From Ferrovibrio sp. (GTDB taxonomy: Bacteria; Pseudomonadota; Alphaproteobacteria; Ferrovibrionales; Ferrovibrionaceae): DNA of 64,000 nt. The stretch spans positions 62,001-126,000 of the forward strand of contig NZ_JAOZVR010000077.1 in the NCBI RefSeq assembly GCF_025869515.1, written 5' to 3'. Shown one piece after another: positions 49,106 through 57,459 of this stretch. Every line of letters begins with the position of its first letter. The stretch's first letter is position 1. The position numbers and the translations under genes were made by a program. Below the pieces are notes generated by a model. It searched no databases, had not been told where the DNA came from, and saw nothing but the letters and a program-made list of their open reading frames with translations.

Positions 49106-49759
49106 TCACCCCAACAGCAACTCCATCCCCGGATCGCCCTTCTGCATGGCGCGCTGATACGCCGGCCGCGCGGCGACGCGCTGCAGCCAGGCGAGAATGT
49201 TCGGATACGGCGTGAGATCGTAGGGCGCGTAATGGCGCATGGTGGTGAGGGTGAAGACCGGCATGATATCGGCGGCGGTGAACGCCGCGCCGGCCAGCCA
49301 GGGCACATCCCGCAGCCGCGTATCCAGCATGGCCAGCATCATCCCGAGCCGCGTGACGCCGATCTGCACCGCCGGATGCTCGGCCGGCGCCTCCAGCCGG
49401 CGCGCGATCAGCACGCGCATCACGGCGGGCTGGAAACTGCCATTGGCGAAATGGAACCAGTAGAGATAGTCGGCGAAGGCGGCATCCTCCGGCCCGGGCC
49501 GCAGCGCCCCCTTGCCGTAGCGGCCGAGGATGTAGTCCACCACCGCGCCGGATTCGGCCAGCACCAGATCGCCGCCGGTGACGCTGTTATCCGTGATCAC
49601 CGGCGCCAGGCCCATCGGATGCAGCGCCTTGTATTCCGCCGGCGCCTGGAAGTTGGGCTGGCGCTGATAGAGTTTCAGGTCGTAAGGAATGCCAAGCTCC
49701 TCGCAGAGCCAGACGATGCGTTCGGACTGCGACTTGCCGAGATGGTGGACGGTGAGCAT
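49106..49759 (-). CDS. Glutathione S-transferase family protein
   Basis: A 217-residue soluble GST. The thioredoxin-like N-domain starts MLTVHHLGKSQSERIVWLCEE, with Ser at the position of the catalytic serine or tyrosine region, and contains the conserved cis-Pro and the ES pair (LVLAESGAVVDYIL) that binds the gamma-glutamyl end of glutathione. The C-domain has the FTAADIMPVF N-capping box. The closest style is bacterial beta/theta-like GSTs. The ATG at 49759 follows CCGGAGCCCGC. Substrate unknown. Confidence 0.92.
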   Translation of the reverse strand: MLTVHHLGKSQSERIVWLCEELGIPYDLKLYQRQPNFQAPAEYKALHPMGLAPVITDNSVTGGDLVLAESGAVVDYILGRYGKGALRPGPEDAAFADYLYWFHFANGSFQPAVMRVLIARRLEAPAEHPAVQIGVTRLGMMLAMLDTRLRDVPWLAGAAFTAADIMPVFTLTTMRHYAPYDLTPYPNILAWLQRVAARPAYQRAMQKGDPGMELLLG

Positions 49760-49902
49760 GCGGGCTCCGGGACTGAAAACAGGACGCGCCATTCTATTCC
49801 ATGGCCCCTCGGTATCGGCAATGGGCCATAGGCCGCCGCGCCAAAGCATGGCAGCATAACGGCAGCAACACATCGCAAGGCCAGATAGCGGACCGGAACG
49901 CC

Positions 49903-50307
49903 ATGGGCAGGACGCCAGTGAAGAAACCAGTGAAGAAAGCTGTGAAGAAGACCGCGCCGCAGCAGCCGGCATCCGGAACGCGCCTGCGCGTGATGCTGGC
50001 GCCGGGCGTGTTCCTCGGCCCGGGCAAGGGCGACCTGCTGGAGCATATCGCCGAGACCGGCTCGATCTCGGCGGCCGGCCGCCGCATGGGCATGAGCTAC
50101 AAACGCGCCTGGATGCTGGTGGAAACGCTGAACGGCTATTTCAGGGCGCCGCTGGTGTTTGCTGCGACCGGCGGCAAGGCCGGCGGCGGCGCGACGCTGA
50201 CGCCGCTGGGCCGCCAGGTGCTGGCGCATTATCGGGCGATGACCGCCGCCGCCGAGAAAGCCTGCGCCAAAGATATCGCGGCGCTGCGCAGGCTGCGCGG
50301 GCGGTAG
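49903..50307 (+). CDS. ModE-like DNA-binding protein lacking the molybdate domain
   Basis: A 134-residue protein: a Lys-rich tail (KKPVKKAVKKT), then the LysR-like winged helix of ModE (GDLLEHIAETGSISAAGRRM, SYKRAWMLVETLN, GGGATLTPLGRQVLAHY). Full ModE has a C-terminal pair of molybdate-binding TOBE/Mop domains; they are missing here. A matching ModE box lies at 50473-50496 before modA, 166 bases downstream. Either this short form senses molybdate differently, for instance with help from the ModC Mop domain, or it works as a ligand-independent regulator. Confidence 0.88.
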   Translation: MGRTPVKKPVKKAVKKTAPQQPASGTRLRVMLAPGVFLGPGKGDLLEHIAETGSISAAGRRMGMSYKRAWMLVETLNGYFRAPLVFAATGGKAGGGATLTPLGRQVLAHYRAMTAAAEKACAKDIAALRRLRGR

Positions 50308-50350
50308 CACCTGGATTCCGGGATAATCTCACTGTCTGTCAAAAAAACTC

Positions 50351-50445
50351 GTGGATGGCCGGGTCAAGCCCGGCCATGACGGTTTTTGTTTATTGACCCG
50401 CTTTTACACAAATCGTCATCCCCGGGCCTGACCCGGGGATCCACG
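50351..50445. repeat. Dispersed GC-rich palindromes, copy 4 (two units)
   Basis: ATGGCCGGG-tcaag-CCCGGCCATGACGG at 50355-50382 and CGTCATCCCCGGG-cctga-CCCGGGGATCCACG at 50413-50445. Same family and layout as at 4779 and 16668. Confidence 0.75.
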
Positions 50446-50472
50446 TCTTCCTTGTGCCGCGTCCGGACTTTC

Positions 50473-50496
50473 CGTTATAGTCACGCGGACATAACG
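50473..50496. promoter_or_regulatory. ModE box upstream of modA
   Basis: CGTTATAG, 8 bases, ACATAACG: a close match to the E. coli modA operator (CGTTATAT, N8, ACATAACG). It ends 9 bases before the modA start, so a bound regulator would block transcription or ribosome entry. Confidence 0.85.
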
Positions 50497-50505
50497 GAGA
50501 CCGTC

Positions 50506-51288
50506 ATGCGCCGCCCTGCTATCCTGCTGGCCATTCTGCTCGCCGCCATGCCGCTGACGGCGAAGGCGCAGGATCTGCTGGTCTTCGCTGCCGCCTCGAT
50601 GAAAACCGCGCTGGACGAGATCAATGCGGCGCAGACCGTGCTGCCGCCGGCGCAGGTGAAGATTTCCTATGCCGCGTCTTCGGCGCTGGCCCGGCAGATC
50701 GAGGCCGGCGCCCCGGCCGACCTGTTCGTCTCGGCCGATCTCGACTGGATGGATTATCTCGACCAGCGCAAACTGCTGAAGCCGGGCACGCGCAGCATCC
50801 TGCTGGGCAACCGCATCGTTCTGATCGCGCCGGCGGACAGCAAAGCCAGTGTGAAGATCGCGCCGGCTTTCGATCTGGCCGGTCTGCTGGGCCGGGACGG
50901 CAAGCTGGCGATGGCCGATGTGGCTGCGGTGCCGGCCGGCAAATACGGCAGGGCGGCGCTGGAGGCGCTGCAGGTCTGGCCGTCTGTCCAGGCCCGCGTG
51001 GCGCAGGCGGAAAACGTGCGCGCCGCACTGGCGCTGGTGGCGCGCGGCGAGGCGCCGCTCGGCATCGTCTATGCCACCGACGCGGCGGCCGATGCGAAAG
51101 CCGTGCGCGTGCTGGATGCCTTCCCGGCCAACACGCATCCGCCGATCCTCTATCCGGCGGCGCAGCTCAATGACTCGAAGCATCCGCAGGCGGCGGCCTG
51201 GCTGGCAGCCCTGCGCAGCCCGGCGGCAAAGGCGGTGTTCGAGAAGAACGGCTTCACGATGATCGCACCGCATGCGGCGACGAATTGA
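50506..51288 (+). CDS. modA: Molybdate-binding periplasmic protein
   Basis: A 260-residue protein with a Sec signal peptide (cleavage after AKAQ, about 21). The mature sequence begins DLLVFAAASMKTALDEI, the ModA signature with the Ser and Ser/Ala oxyanion-binding residues, followed by SYAASSALARQIEAGAPADLF and later YAASS and VGIVYATDA-like GIVYATDAAAD. It captures molybdate, and usually tungstate, for ModBC. AACGGAG precedes the ATG at 50506. Directly controlled by the ModE box at 50473-50496. Confidence 0.96.
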   Translation: MRRPAILLAILLAAMPLTAKAQDLLVFAAASMKTALDEINAAQTVLPPAQVKISYAASSALARQIEAGAPADLFVSADLDWMDYLDQRKLLKPGTRSILLGNRIVLIAPADSKASVKIAPAFDLAGLLGRDGKLAMADVAAVPAGKYGRAALEALQVWPSVQARVAQAENVRAALALVARGEAPLGIVYATDAAADAKAVRVLDAFPANTHPPILYPAAQLNDSKHPQAAAWLAALRSPAAKAVFEKNGFTMIAPHAATN

Positions 51289-51372
51289 TTAAAACACATC
51301 CCGCCACCCCTGGACCCGGGAATGCTTCCTGGCCAGGGGTCCATCCCGTCTGTCCGTACACCGGCGCATGCA

Positions 51373-51404
51373 GATGGACCCTCGGAATAAATCCGAGGGT
51401 GACG
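51373..51404. repeat. Dispersed GC-rich palindrome, copy 5
   Basis: ACCCTCGG-aataaat-CCGAGGGTGACG between modA and modB, preceded at 51306-51347 by a second, less regular pair (CCCCTGGACCC / GGCCAGGGGTCC). It has the same ends as the other members of this family. Confidence 0.65.
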
Positions 51405-51408
51405 GTCT

Positions 51409-51434
51409 ATAGTATTGCCACATAGTATTGCCAC
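51409..51434. repeat. 13-bp tandem duplication just before modB
   Basis: ATAGTATTGCCAC occurs twice in a row (51409-51421, 51422-51434), ending 3 bases before the modB ATG. It occupies the ribosome-binding region and leaves no recognisable Shine-Dalgarno sequence. Confidence 0.75.
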
Positions 51435-51437
51435 GCG

Positions 51438-52127
51438 ATGACCCTCACCCCCGAAGAACTCACCGCGGTTCTGCTCAGCCTGAAGGTGGCCTTCGTCGCC
51501 ACGCTGGGCAGCCTGCCGTTCGGCGTGGCCATCGCCTGGCTGCTGGCGCGCAAGGACTTTCCCGGCAAGGCGCTGCTCGATGCGCTGGTGCATCTGCCGC
51601 TGATCATTCCGCCGGTGGTGACCGGCTATCTGCTGCTGCTGCTGTTCGGCCGGCGCGGCCTGTTCGGCGGTTTCCTGGCCGAGACCTTCGGCATCGTCTT
51701 CGCCTTCCGCTGGACCGGCGCGGCGCTGGCCTGCGCGGTGATGGGCTTTCCGCTGCTGGTGCGCGCCATCCGGCTCTCCATGGAAGCCGTCGATCCGAAA
51801 CTCGAAGCCGCGGCGAAAACGCTGGGCGCGCCTCCGGCACTGGTTTTCCTCACCGTCACACTGCCCTTGAGCCTGCCCGGCCTGCTGGCCGGCCTGGTGC
51901 TGAGTTTCGCCCGCGCCTTCGGCGAATTCGGCGCGACGATCACCTTCGTCTCCAACATCCCGGGCGAGACGCAGACGCTGCCGACCGCGATCTACAGCTT
52001 CATCCAGGTGCCGGGCGGCGATGCCATGGCGCTGCGGCTCACGGTGATTTCGATTGCCGTTGCCGCCGTGGCACTGGTCTGCAGCGAACTGCTGGCCCGG
52101 CGCATGTCGAAACGGCTGCTCGGATGA
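51438..52127 (+). CDS. modB: Molybdate ABC transporter permease
   Basis: A 229-residue membrane protein with five predicted helices. It starts MTLTPEELTAVLLSLKVAFV and has the EAA loop KLEAAAKTLGAPPALVFLTV (about 121-140) and the family motif FARAFGEFGATITFVSNIPG, which lines the path in ModB. The ATG overlaps modC at the 3' end (ATGA). No ribosome site is visible because a 13-bp duplication fills the region, so expression may be low or depend on read-through from modA, 149 bases upstream. Confidence 0.96.
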   Translation: MTLTPEELTAVLLSLKVAFVATLGSLPFGVAIAWLLARKDFPGKALLDALVHLPLIIPPVVTGYLLLLLFGRRGLFGGFLAETFGIVFAFRWTGAALACAVMGFPLLVRAIRLSMEAVDPKLEAAAKTLGAPPALVFLTVTLPLSLPGLLAGLVLSFARAFGEFGATITFVSNIPGETQTLPTAIYSFIQVPGGDAMALRLTVISIAVAAVALVCSELLARRMSKRLLG

Positions 52128-53227
52128 CACTTGAGGTCGATCTCGCGCATGACTTCGGCGGCTTCCGCCTGGACGCGCGCTTTGCCTGCGCGCCGGGGCT
52201 GACGGCCCTGTTCGGCCGCTCGGGTGCGGGCAAGACCACGCTGGTCAATGCCATCGCCGGGCTGCTGCGGCCCGACCGCGCGCGCATCGCCATCAACGGC
52301 CGCGCGCTGGTCGATACGCAAGCCGGCATTTTCATGCCGCCGCATCGCCGCCGCATCGGCTATGTCTTCCAGGACGGCCGGCTGCTGCCGCATTTTTCCG
52401 TGCGCGCCAACCTGCTCTACGGCCGGTTTTTCGCCGGAGCCGCATCCGGGCGCGCCGATGCCATCGGCTTCGACCATGTCGTCGACCTGCTCGGCATCCG
52501 GCATCTGCTGGCGCGCCGGCCGGGCACGCTGTCGGGCGGCGAGAAACAGCGCGTCGCCATCGGCCGCGCGCTGCTGTCGCGGCCGGAACTGCTGCTGATG
52601 GACGAGCCGCTGGCGGCGCTGGATGCCGCGCGCAAGGAAGAAATCCTGCCCTATCTGGAACGCCTGCGCGACGAGCTGAAACTGCCGATCGTCTATGTCA
52701 GCCATGCGATCCCGGAAGTCACAAGGCTGGCCGATACGGTGGTGCTGCTGTCGGAGGGACAGGTGCAGGCGGTGGGCAGCGTGCCGGCGCTGACCGGGCG
52801 GCTCGATCTGTTTCCGCTCACCGGGCGCTACGAGGCCGGTGCGGTGCTGACCGCCACGCTGGTGCGGCAGGAGGAGGACTGGGGCCTCAGCCTGCTGCGC
52901 TGCAACGCCGGCGACATTCTCGTGCCGCGCCTGGAGCGGCCCATCGGCAGCAGCCTGCGCATCCGCATCCGCGCCCGCGACGTCACCCTGGCGCTGACGC
53001 CGCCCGCCGAGACCAGCGCGCTGAACATCCTGGCGGGCACGGTGAGCGAACTGAAAACCGGAGACGGCCCGCAGATCGAGGTGCGGCTCGACTGCAACGG
53101 CGATGCCCTGCTGGCGCGCATCACCCGGCTGTCGGCCGCGCGGCTGGCGCTGGCGCCGGGCAAGCCGGTCTATGCCATGATCAAGACCGTGGCGCTGGAT
53201 GGCGGCAGCCTGGGCCGGCCCCGATAG
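52124..53227 (+). CDS. modC: Molybdate ABC transporter ATPase
   Basis: A 367-residue ATPase. Walker A GRSGAGKTT (31-39), Q-loop VFQDGRLLPHFSV, signature LSGGEKQRVAIGRAL, Walker B LLLMDEPLAALD, H-loop SHAIPEV. The C-terminal Mop/TOBE domain (SALNILAGTVSELKTGDGPQ, about 300-365) binds molybdate and inhibits transport when the metal is plentiful. It starts within the modB stop (ATGA). The transporter would supply molybdenum for enzymes such as the hydroxylase encoded at 58279-62020. Confidence 0.97.
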   Translation: MTLEVDLAHDFGGFRLDARFACAPGLTALFGRSGAGKTTLVNAIAGLLRPDRARIAINGRALVDTQAGIFMPPHRRRIGYVFQDGRLLPHFSVRANLLYGRFFAGAASGRADAIGFDHVVDLLGIRHLLARRPGTLSGGEKQRVAIGRALLSRPELLLMDEPLAALDAARKEEILPYLERLRDELKLPIVYVSHAIPEVTRLADTVVLLSEGQVQAVGSVPALTGRLDLFPLTGRYEAGAVLTATLVRQEEDWGLSLLRCNAGDILVPRLERPIGSSLRIRIRARDVTLALTPPAETSALNILAGTVSELKTGDGPQIEVRLDCNGDALLARITRLSAARLALAPGKPVYAMIKTVALDGGSLGRPR

Positions 53228-53298
53228 CGCCGAGGCCCGGCAGTTGAGGTGACTGCGCCACGCGCGGTAGACTGGCGGCAAAACCGGAGCCTCCGTCC

Positions 53299-53517
53299 AT
53301 GTCCGCGCCCCCGGGGCCTTACGTCGATCCCGGCCTAGACAGCTGGGTCAGGCCCTTTGCCGAAGCCCTGATCGGCCAGACCGTATTCCACCGCTGGGCC
53401 GGGCTGGTGCTGCTGTCGCTGGGGCCGGGCCAGACCGAGGTGGGCTTCACCGCGCAGGGCGATATGCTGTGCACGACGGCGCGCATCACCAAAACCATCC
53501 AGAACAAGGCGAGTTGA
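53299..53517 (+). CDS. Small hypothetical protein upstream of the helicase
   Basis: A 72-residue protein preceded by GGAGCCTCCGTCC and ending 4 bases before the helicase GTG start, so the two are likely co-translated. The sequence (LDSWVRPFAEALIGQTVFHRWAGLVLLSLGPGQTEVGFTA-like, read in shorter segments) is moderately hydrophobic but not a clear membrane segment. No family is recognised. Confidence 0.6.
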   Translation: MSAPPGPYVDPGLDSWVRPFAEALIGQTVFHRWAGLVLLSLGPGQTEVGFTAQGDMLCTTARITKTIQNKAS

Positions 53518-53521
53518 AGCC

Positions 53522-56431
53522 GTGACCGAGATCAGGACATCCGAGAAGGGCCGCATCCTCTGCGTGCTGGGCCCGACCAATACCGGCAAGACGCATCTGG
53601 CGGTCGAGCGGCTGCTGAGCCATCGCAGCGGTATCATCGGTCTGCCGCTGCGGTTGCTGGCGCGCGAAATCTACGACCGCGCCGTGGCGATCAAGGGCGA
53701 CCGCCATGTCGCGCTGGTGACCGGCGAGGAAAAAATCCTGCCCAAGGGCGCGCAGTGGTTCGTCTGCACGGTGGAAGCCATGCCGCTGGACCGCGCTTAC
53801 GATTTCCTCGCCATCGACGAGGTGCAGCTGGCCGCCGATGCCGAACGCGGCCATGTCTTCACCGACCGGCTGCTGCATGCGCGCGGCACCGAAGAGACCA
53901 TGTTCCTCGGCGCCGACACCATGCGCGGCCTGATCCGCCGCCTGGTGCCGCATGCCGAGTTCATCGCGCGGCCGCGCCTGTCGCAACTGACCTATGCCGG
54001 CGCCAAGAAACTGTCGCGCCTGCCGAAACGCTCGGCCGTGGTGGCGTTTTCGGCCAGCGACGTCTATGCCATCGCCGAGCAGATCCGGCGCCAGCGCGGC
54101 GGTGCCGCCGTGGTGCTGGGCGCGCTCAGCCCGCGTGCCCGCAACGCCCAGGTGGCGCTGTTCCAGAACCGCGATGTCGATGTGATGGTGGCGACCGATG
54201 CCATCGGCATGGGGCTGAACCTGGATATCGAACACATGGCCTTTGCCGAACTGTCGAAATTCGACGGCATCGGCATGCGGCCGCTGCTGCCCGCCGAAGT
54301 GGCCCAGATCGCCGGCCGCGCCGGCCGGCATCTGCGCAACGGCACCTTCGGCACCACCGGCGACTGCCCGGCGCTCGACCCCGACCTGATCGAGCGCATC
54401 GAGAATCACCGCTTCGAGCCGATCGTTGCGGCGCGCTGGCGCAACAACGACCTGGATTTCCGCAGCGTGGAAGCACTGGTGCGCACGCTCGACCTGCCGC
54501 CGCCGCGCGAGGGCCTGACGCGCGGCCGCGATGCCGACGACCTGCTGTCGCTGCAGGCGCTGCGCGAGGATGCGGCGGTGCAGGAGCGCGCCGGTTCGAA
54601 GGACCGCGTCGAACTGCTGTGGCAGGTCTGCGCGATTCCGGATTTCGCCAAGGACCTGCATGACAGCCATGCCCGCCTGCTGGCGCAGCTGTATGTGCAT
54701 CTGTGCGACCGCAACGGCAAGCTGCCGGCCGACTGGGTGGCCGGGCAGCTGCGCAACATCGACCGTACCGACGGCGATATCGACACGCTGTCGCAGAGGC
54801 TTGCTCATATCAGGACATGGACAACCGTCGCCCATCGTGGCGGCTGGCTGGATGACGCGGCCGGCTGGCAGAGCAAGACGCGGTCGATCGAGGACCGCCT
54901 GTCGGATGCGCTGCATGAAAAGCTGACCGAGCGCTTCGTCGACCGCCGCACCAGCGTGCTGACCCGCGGGCTGCAGGAAGACATCGGCAGCCTGGACGTG
55001 AAACTGGGCGAGGACGATGCGCTGACCGTGGAAGGCGAGATCATCGGCCATCTGCACGGGCTGCGTTTCCGCCCGGTGGGCCATGACAGCGTGGAGCAGC
55101 GCCGCATCCTGCGTTCGGCCGCCCTGCGCGTGCTGGGCCCGGCGCTGGCGGATCGCGCCACCGCGCTGCTGGCGCTGCCCGACGAGGCTTTCGCGCTGTC
55201 GCCCGAGGGCGGCCTGCTGCGCATCACGCCCGAGAAGGACGCCGTGATGCTGGCGGTGCTGGGCAAGGGCAGCGAGGTGCTGGAGCCGAAGGTAAACCTG
55301 CTGGCCGACGACCAGCTGCCGGCGGACACCCGCAAGGCGGTGGAGGACAGGCTGGCCGGCTGGCTCAAGCGCCATCTGCGCCAGCATCTGGGCGACCTGT
55401 ATCGCCTGCGCGATGCCGAGCTGAAAGGCGCGGCGCGCGGCCTGGCTTTCCAGCTGGCGGAGAATCTCGGCGCGCTGAAACGCGACGACGTGTCGGACCT
55501 GGTGCGCAACATGGGCCAGGCCGAGCGGCATCCGCTGCGCAAGATGGGCGTCAGCTTCGGCGAGACGCATATCCTGGTGCCGAAACTGCTGAAGCCGAAA
55601 CCGACGCAGCTGAAGACGCTGCTATGGGCGATTGCCAATGGCAAGGAACCGGAAGCGCCGCCGACGCCGGGCCTGACCTCGGTGCCGCTGCTGGAATGGC
55701 GCGACGATGCCTGGTGGCTGGCGGCGGGCTTCCTGCGCGCCGGCCGGCAGGCCTATCGCCTCGACGTGGTGCAGCGCATCGCCGAGGGTGCGCGCCAGGC
55801 CGAACTGGCGGCGCGCAAGCCGCAGGACCGGCCGAAGCCGCAGGCGCCTGCGACGGCCGCGCCAGCCGGAACGCCGGCGCCCGAAACGCCAGTGCCCGAA
55901 ACGCCGGCGCCCGAAACACCGACGCTTGAGGCTGCGCTGGAGGATGTCGAGATCGCCGAGACGGCCGCCGCGCCCGGTGAGCCACTCGGTGAGCCACTCG
56001 GCGAACCGCTGGGCGAACTGATCGAACAGCCGGTGGAAGCGCCGGTCGAGATGCCGCCCCCGGCGCTGGCCATGGATGCGCCGGCAGGCGCGGTCGAACC
56101 CGCGGCCACCGCGGCGCCGAAACCGAAAAAACGTATGGGTCCCTTCGGCAGCTTCATGGCCGATACCGCCTGGATGAACCTGGCCGGCTGCGGGCCCGAG
56201 GAATTGCAGCGCCTGCTCTGGGCGCTGGGCTACAAGACCATCACGGCGCGCGATCCGGACACCAAAACGGATGTGACGCTTTACTTACGCTCGCACAAGG
56301 CCATTGTCGCCAAACGCGAACGCGAGCAGCAGAAGCGCAAGGAAGACGAAGCCAAGATGGCGGACAGCCCTTTCGCGGCGCTGCTGGCCTTAAAGCAGCA
56401 GCAGAAGCAGGGCGGCGGCAACCGGCGCTGA
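53522..56431 (+). CDS. SUV3-like RNA helicase
   Basis: A 969-residue superfamily 2 helicase of the type related to mitochondrial SUV3, which unwinds RNA for degradation. Walker A GPTNTGKTH (17-25), motif II AIDEVQLAAD (DEVQ), motif V ATDAIGMGLNLDI and motif VI QIAGRAGRH are all present in the first 270 residues. A helical SUV3-C-like region and a long C-terminal part follow. Residues about 770-870 are a low-complexity linker with repeats (APETPVPETP, then GEPLGEPLGEPLGE), and a basic tail with KREREQQKRKEDEAK ends the protein. It uses a GTG start with AAGGCGAG upstream. Confidence 0.92.
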   Translation: MTEIRTSEKGRILCVLGPTNTGKTHLAVERLLSHRSGIIGLPLRLLAREIYDRAVAIKGDRHVALVTGEEKILPKGAQWFVCTVEAMPLDRAYDFLAIDEVQLAADAERGHVFTDRLLHARGTEETMFLGADTMRGLIRRLVPHAEFIARPRLSQLTYAGAKKLSRLPKRSAVVAFSASDVYAIAEQIRRQRGGAAVVLGALSPRARNAQVALFQNRDVDVMVATDAIGMGLNLDIEHMAFAELSKFDGIGMRPLLPAEVAQIAGRAGRHLRNGTFGTTGDCPALDPDLIERIENHRFEPIVAARWRNNDLDFRSVEALVRTLDLPPPREGLTRGRDADDLLSLQALREDAAVQERAGSKDRVELLWQVCAIPDFAKDLHDSHARLLAQLYVHLCDRNGKLPADWVAGQLRNIDRTDGDIDTLSQRLAHIRTWTTVAHRGGWLDDAAGWQSKTRSIEDRLSDALHEKLTERFVDRRTSVLTRGLQEDIGSLDVKLGEDDALTVEGEIIGHLHGLRFRPVGHDSVEQRRILRSAALRVLGPALADRATALLALPDEAFALSPEGGLLRITPEKDAVMLAVLGKGSEVLEPKVNLLADDQLPADTRKAVEDRLAGWLKRHLRQHLGDLYRLRDAELKGAARGLAFQLAENLGALKRDDVSDLVRNMGQAERHPLRKMGVSFGETHILVPKLLKPKPTQLKTLLWAIANGKEPEAPPTPGLTSVPLLEWRDDAWWLAAGFLRAGRQAYRLDVVQRIAEGARQAELAARKPQDRPKPQAPATAAPAGTPAPETPVPETPAPETPTLEAALEDVEIAETAAAPGEPLGEPLGEPLGELIEQPVEAPVEMPPPALAMDAPAGAVEPAATAAPKPKKRMGPFGSFMADTAWMNLAGCGPEELQRLLWALGYKTITARDPDTKTDVTLYLRSHKAIVAKREREQQKRKEDEAKMADSPFAALLALKQQQKQGGGNRR

Positions 56432-56461
56432 CGCCGGCTGCGGCGGTCGCCGCGGCTGGCG

Positions 56462-56956
56462 TTACATCCGCAGGCGCGTGCCGGTCTCGGCCATGCGCAA
56501 AGCGGTGAGCAGGTGCCGCATGGCGGCGTCGATCTCGCTCATGGCGACGGCATCGAGCACCCAGTCGCGCTGCTGCTCGATCAGGTCGGCCTGCGTCGCC
56601 TGCAGTTCCAGCACCAGCAGGCCGAGGAATTGCAGCTTTTCCGCCACCGGCAGTTTCGCCAGCGGCGCGTGATGGCCGATGGAATACGGCCCGAGCAGGT
56701 CGCGCACATGCTGGCCGATGCCGCGCTCCTCGCTGATGCTTTGCAGGTCGCCGGCCGTCATCGGCGCGATGGCATGCAGGTTGGCCTGGGCGGCAACCAG
56801 GCAGAGCAGACCGTGATAGGCGTTTTCGATCGCCGCGATCCAGTCTTCCAGCGGCGCGATATCGGCACTCATCGCCGGGGTGACGGTGGCGGCACCGATG
56901 AAGCTGGCGCCATCGTGCAGATGCTGGCGGGCGAGGTCGGTGTAGGACTGCGGCAT
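56462..56956 (-). CDS. Hypothetical all-helical protein
   Basis: A 164-residue soluble protein, predicted all-alpha. Notable stretches are QSYTDLARQHLHDGASFIGA, ENAYHGLLCLVAAQANLHAI and GLLVLELQATQADLIEQQRD, with several His residues (H17, GHH near 95). AGGAG precedes the ATG at 56956. Convergent with the helicase gene; two GC-rich hairpins lie between the stops (56421-56452). Family not recognised. Confidence 0.7.
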   Translation of the reverse strand: MPQSYTDLARQHLHDGASFIGAATVTPAMSADIAPLEDWIAAIENAYHGLLCLVAAQANLHAIAPMTAGDLQSISEERGIGQHVRDLLGPYSIGHHAPLAKLPVAEKLQFLGLLVLELQATQADLIEQQRDWVLDAVAMSEIDAAMRHLLTALRMAETGTRLRM

Positions 56957-57183
56957 CGGACGGCTCCTGACTGCCGATGCCCTGGACGGGGAGGCCCCGA
57001 TAAAGACCTGACGGGGAGGAACCGGCGAACCGCAGTCTGCCATCGCGCCGGACAGGCGGGCAGTTACTTTTCGGATATGGCCGGCGGCAGGCTGAAAAGC
57101 CGCGGCCGGGCAAAGGTTTGCGATTTATCGCCGGAGGCGGTGGTTGCGGCGGCGGGGCCGGCTGACTATCTTCCCGGCACAGC

Positions 57184-57260
57184 GTCTCCGTAGCTCAGCT
57201 GGATAGAGCGGCTGCGTCCTAAGCAGCGGGTCGGGAGTTCGAATCTCTCCGGGGACGCCA
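57184..57260 (+). tRNA. tRNA-Arg (anticodon CCT)
   Basis: Full cloverleaf of 77 bases: acceptor GTCTCCG/CGGGGAC with one G-T pair, D-arm GCTCAGCTGGATAGAGC, anticodon arm GCTGC-GTCCTAA-GCAGC with anticodon CCT, variable GGGTC, T-arm GGGAG-TTCGAAT-CTCTC (one mismatch-tolerant closing pair), discriminator G and an encoded CCA. It reads AGG codons. No integrase or element boundary adjoins it. Confidence 0.95.
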
Positions 57261-57459
57261 CTTTCTCACCTCTCCTCGGCATCGAACGCCGCCGGCGGCT
57301 GGCCGGCCAGATGGGTGTCCCACATCTGCGCCTAAGCCGATTGTGTTGGCCGCGCGATATCTCCAAACCACGTTTGTCCTGAAACACGCATCGCCCGGGC
57401 GCGCCTGAGAGCTTCGCCCTACGACGTCTTGGGAAGATAAAGCCAGCCGGCAAACCGGG

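Noticed and set aside
53486-55570. A 694-codon frame antisense to the SUV3-like helicase
   Set aside because: Shadow of a GC-rich gene; biased composition, no ribosome site, no motif.
57184-57459. tRNA-associated integration site
   Set aside because: There is no integrase, no repeat of the tRNA 3' end downstream within the window, and no change in gene type next to it.
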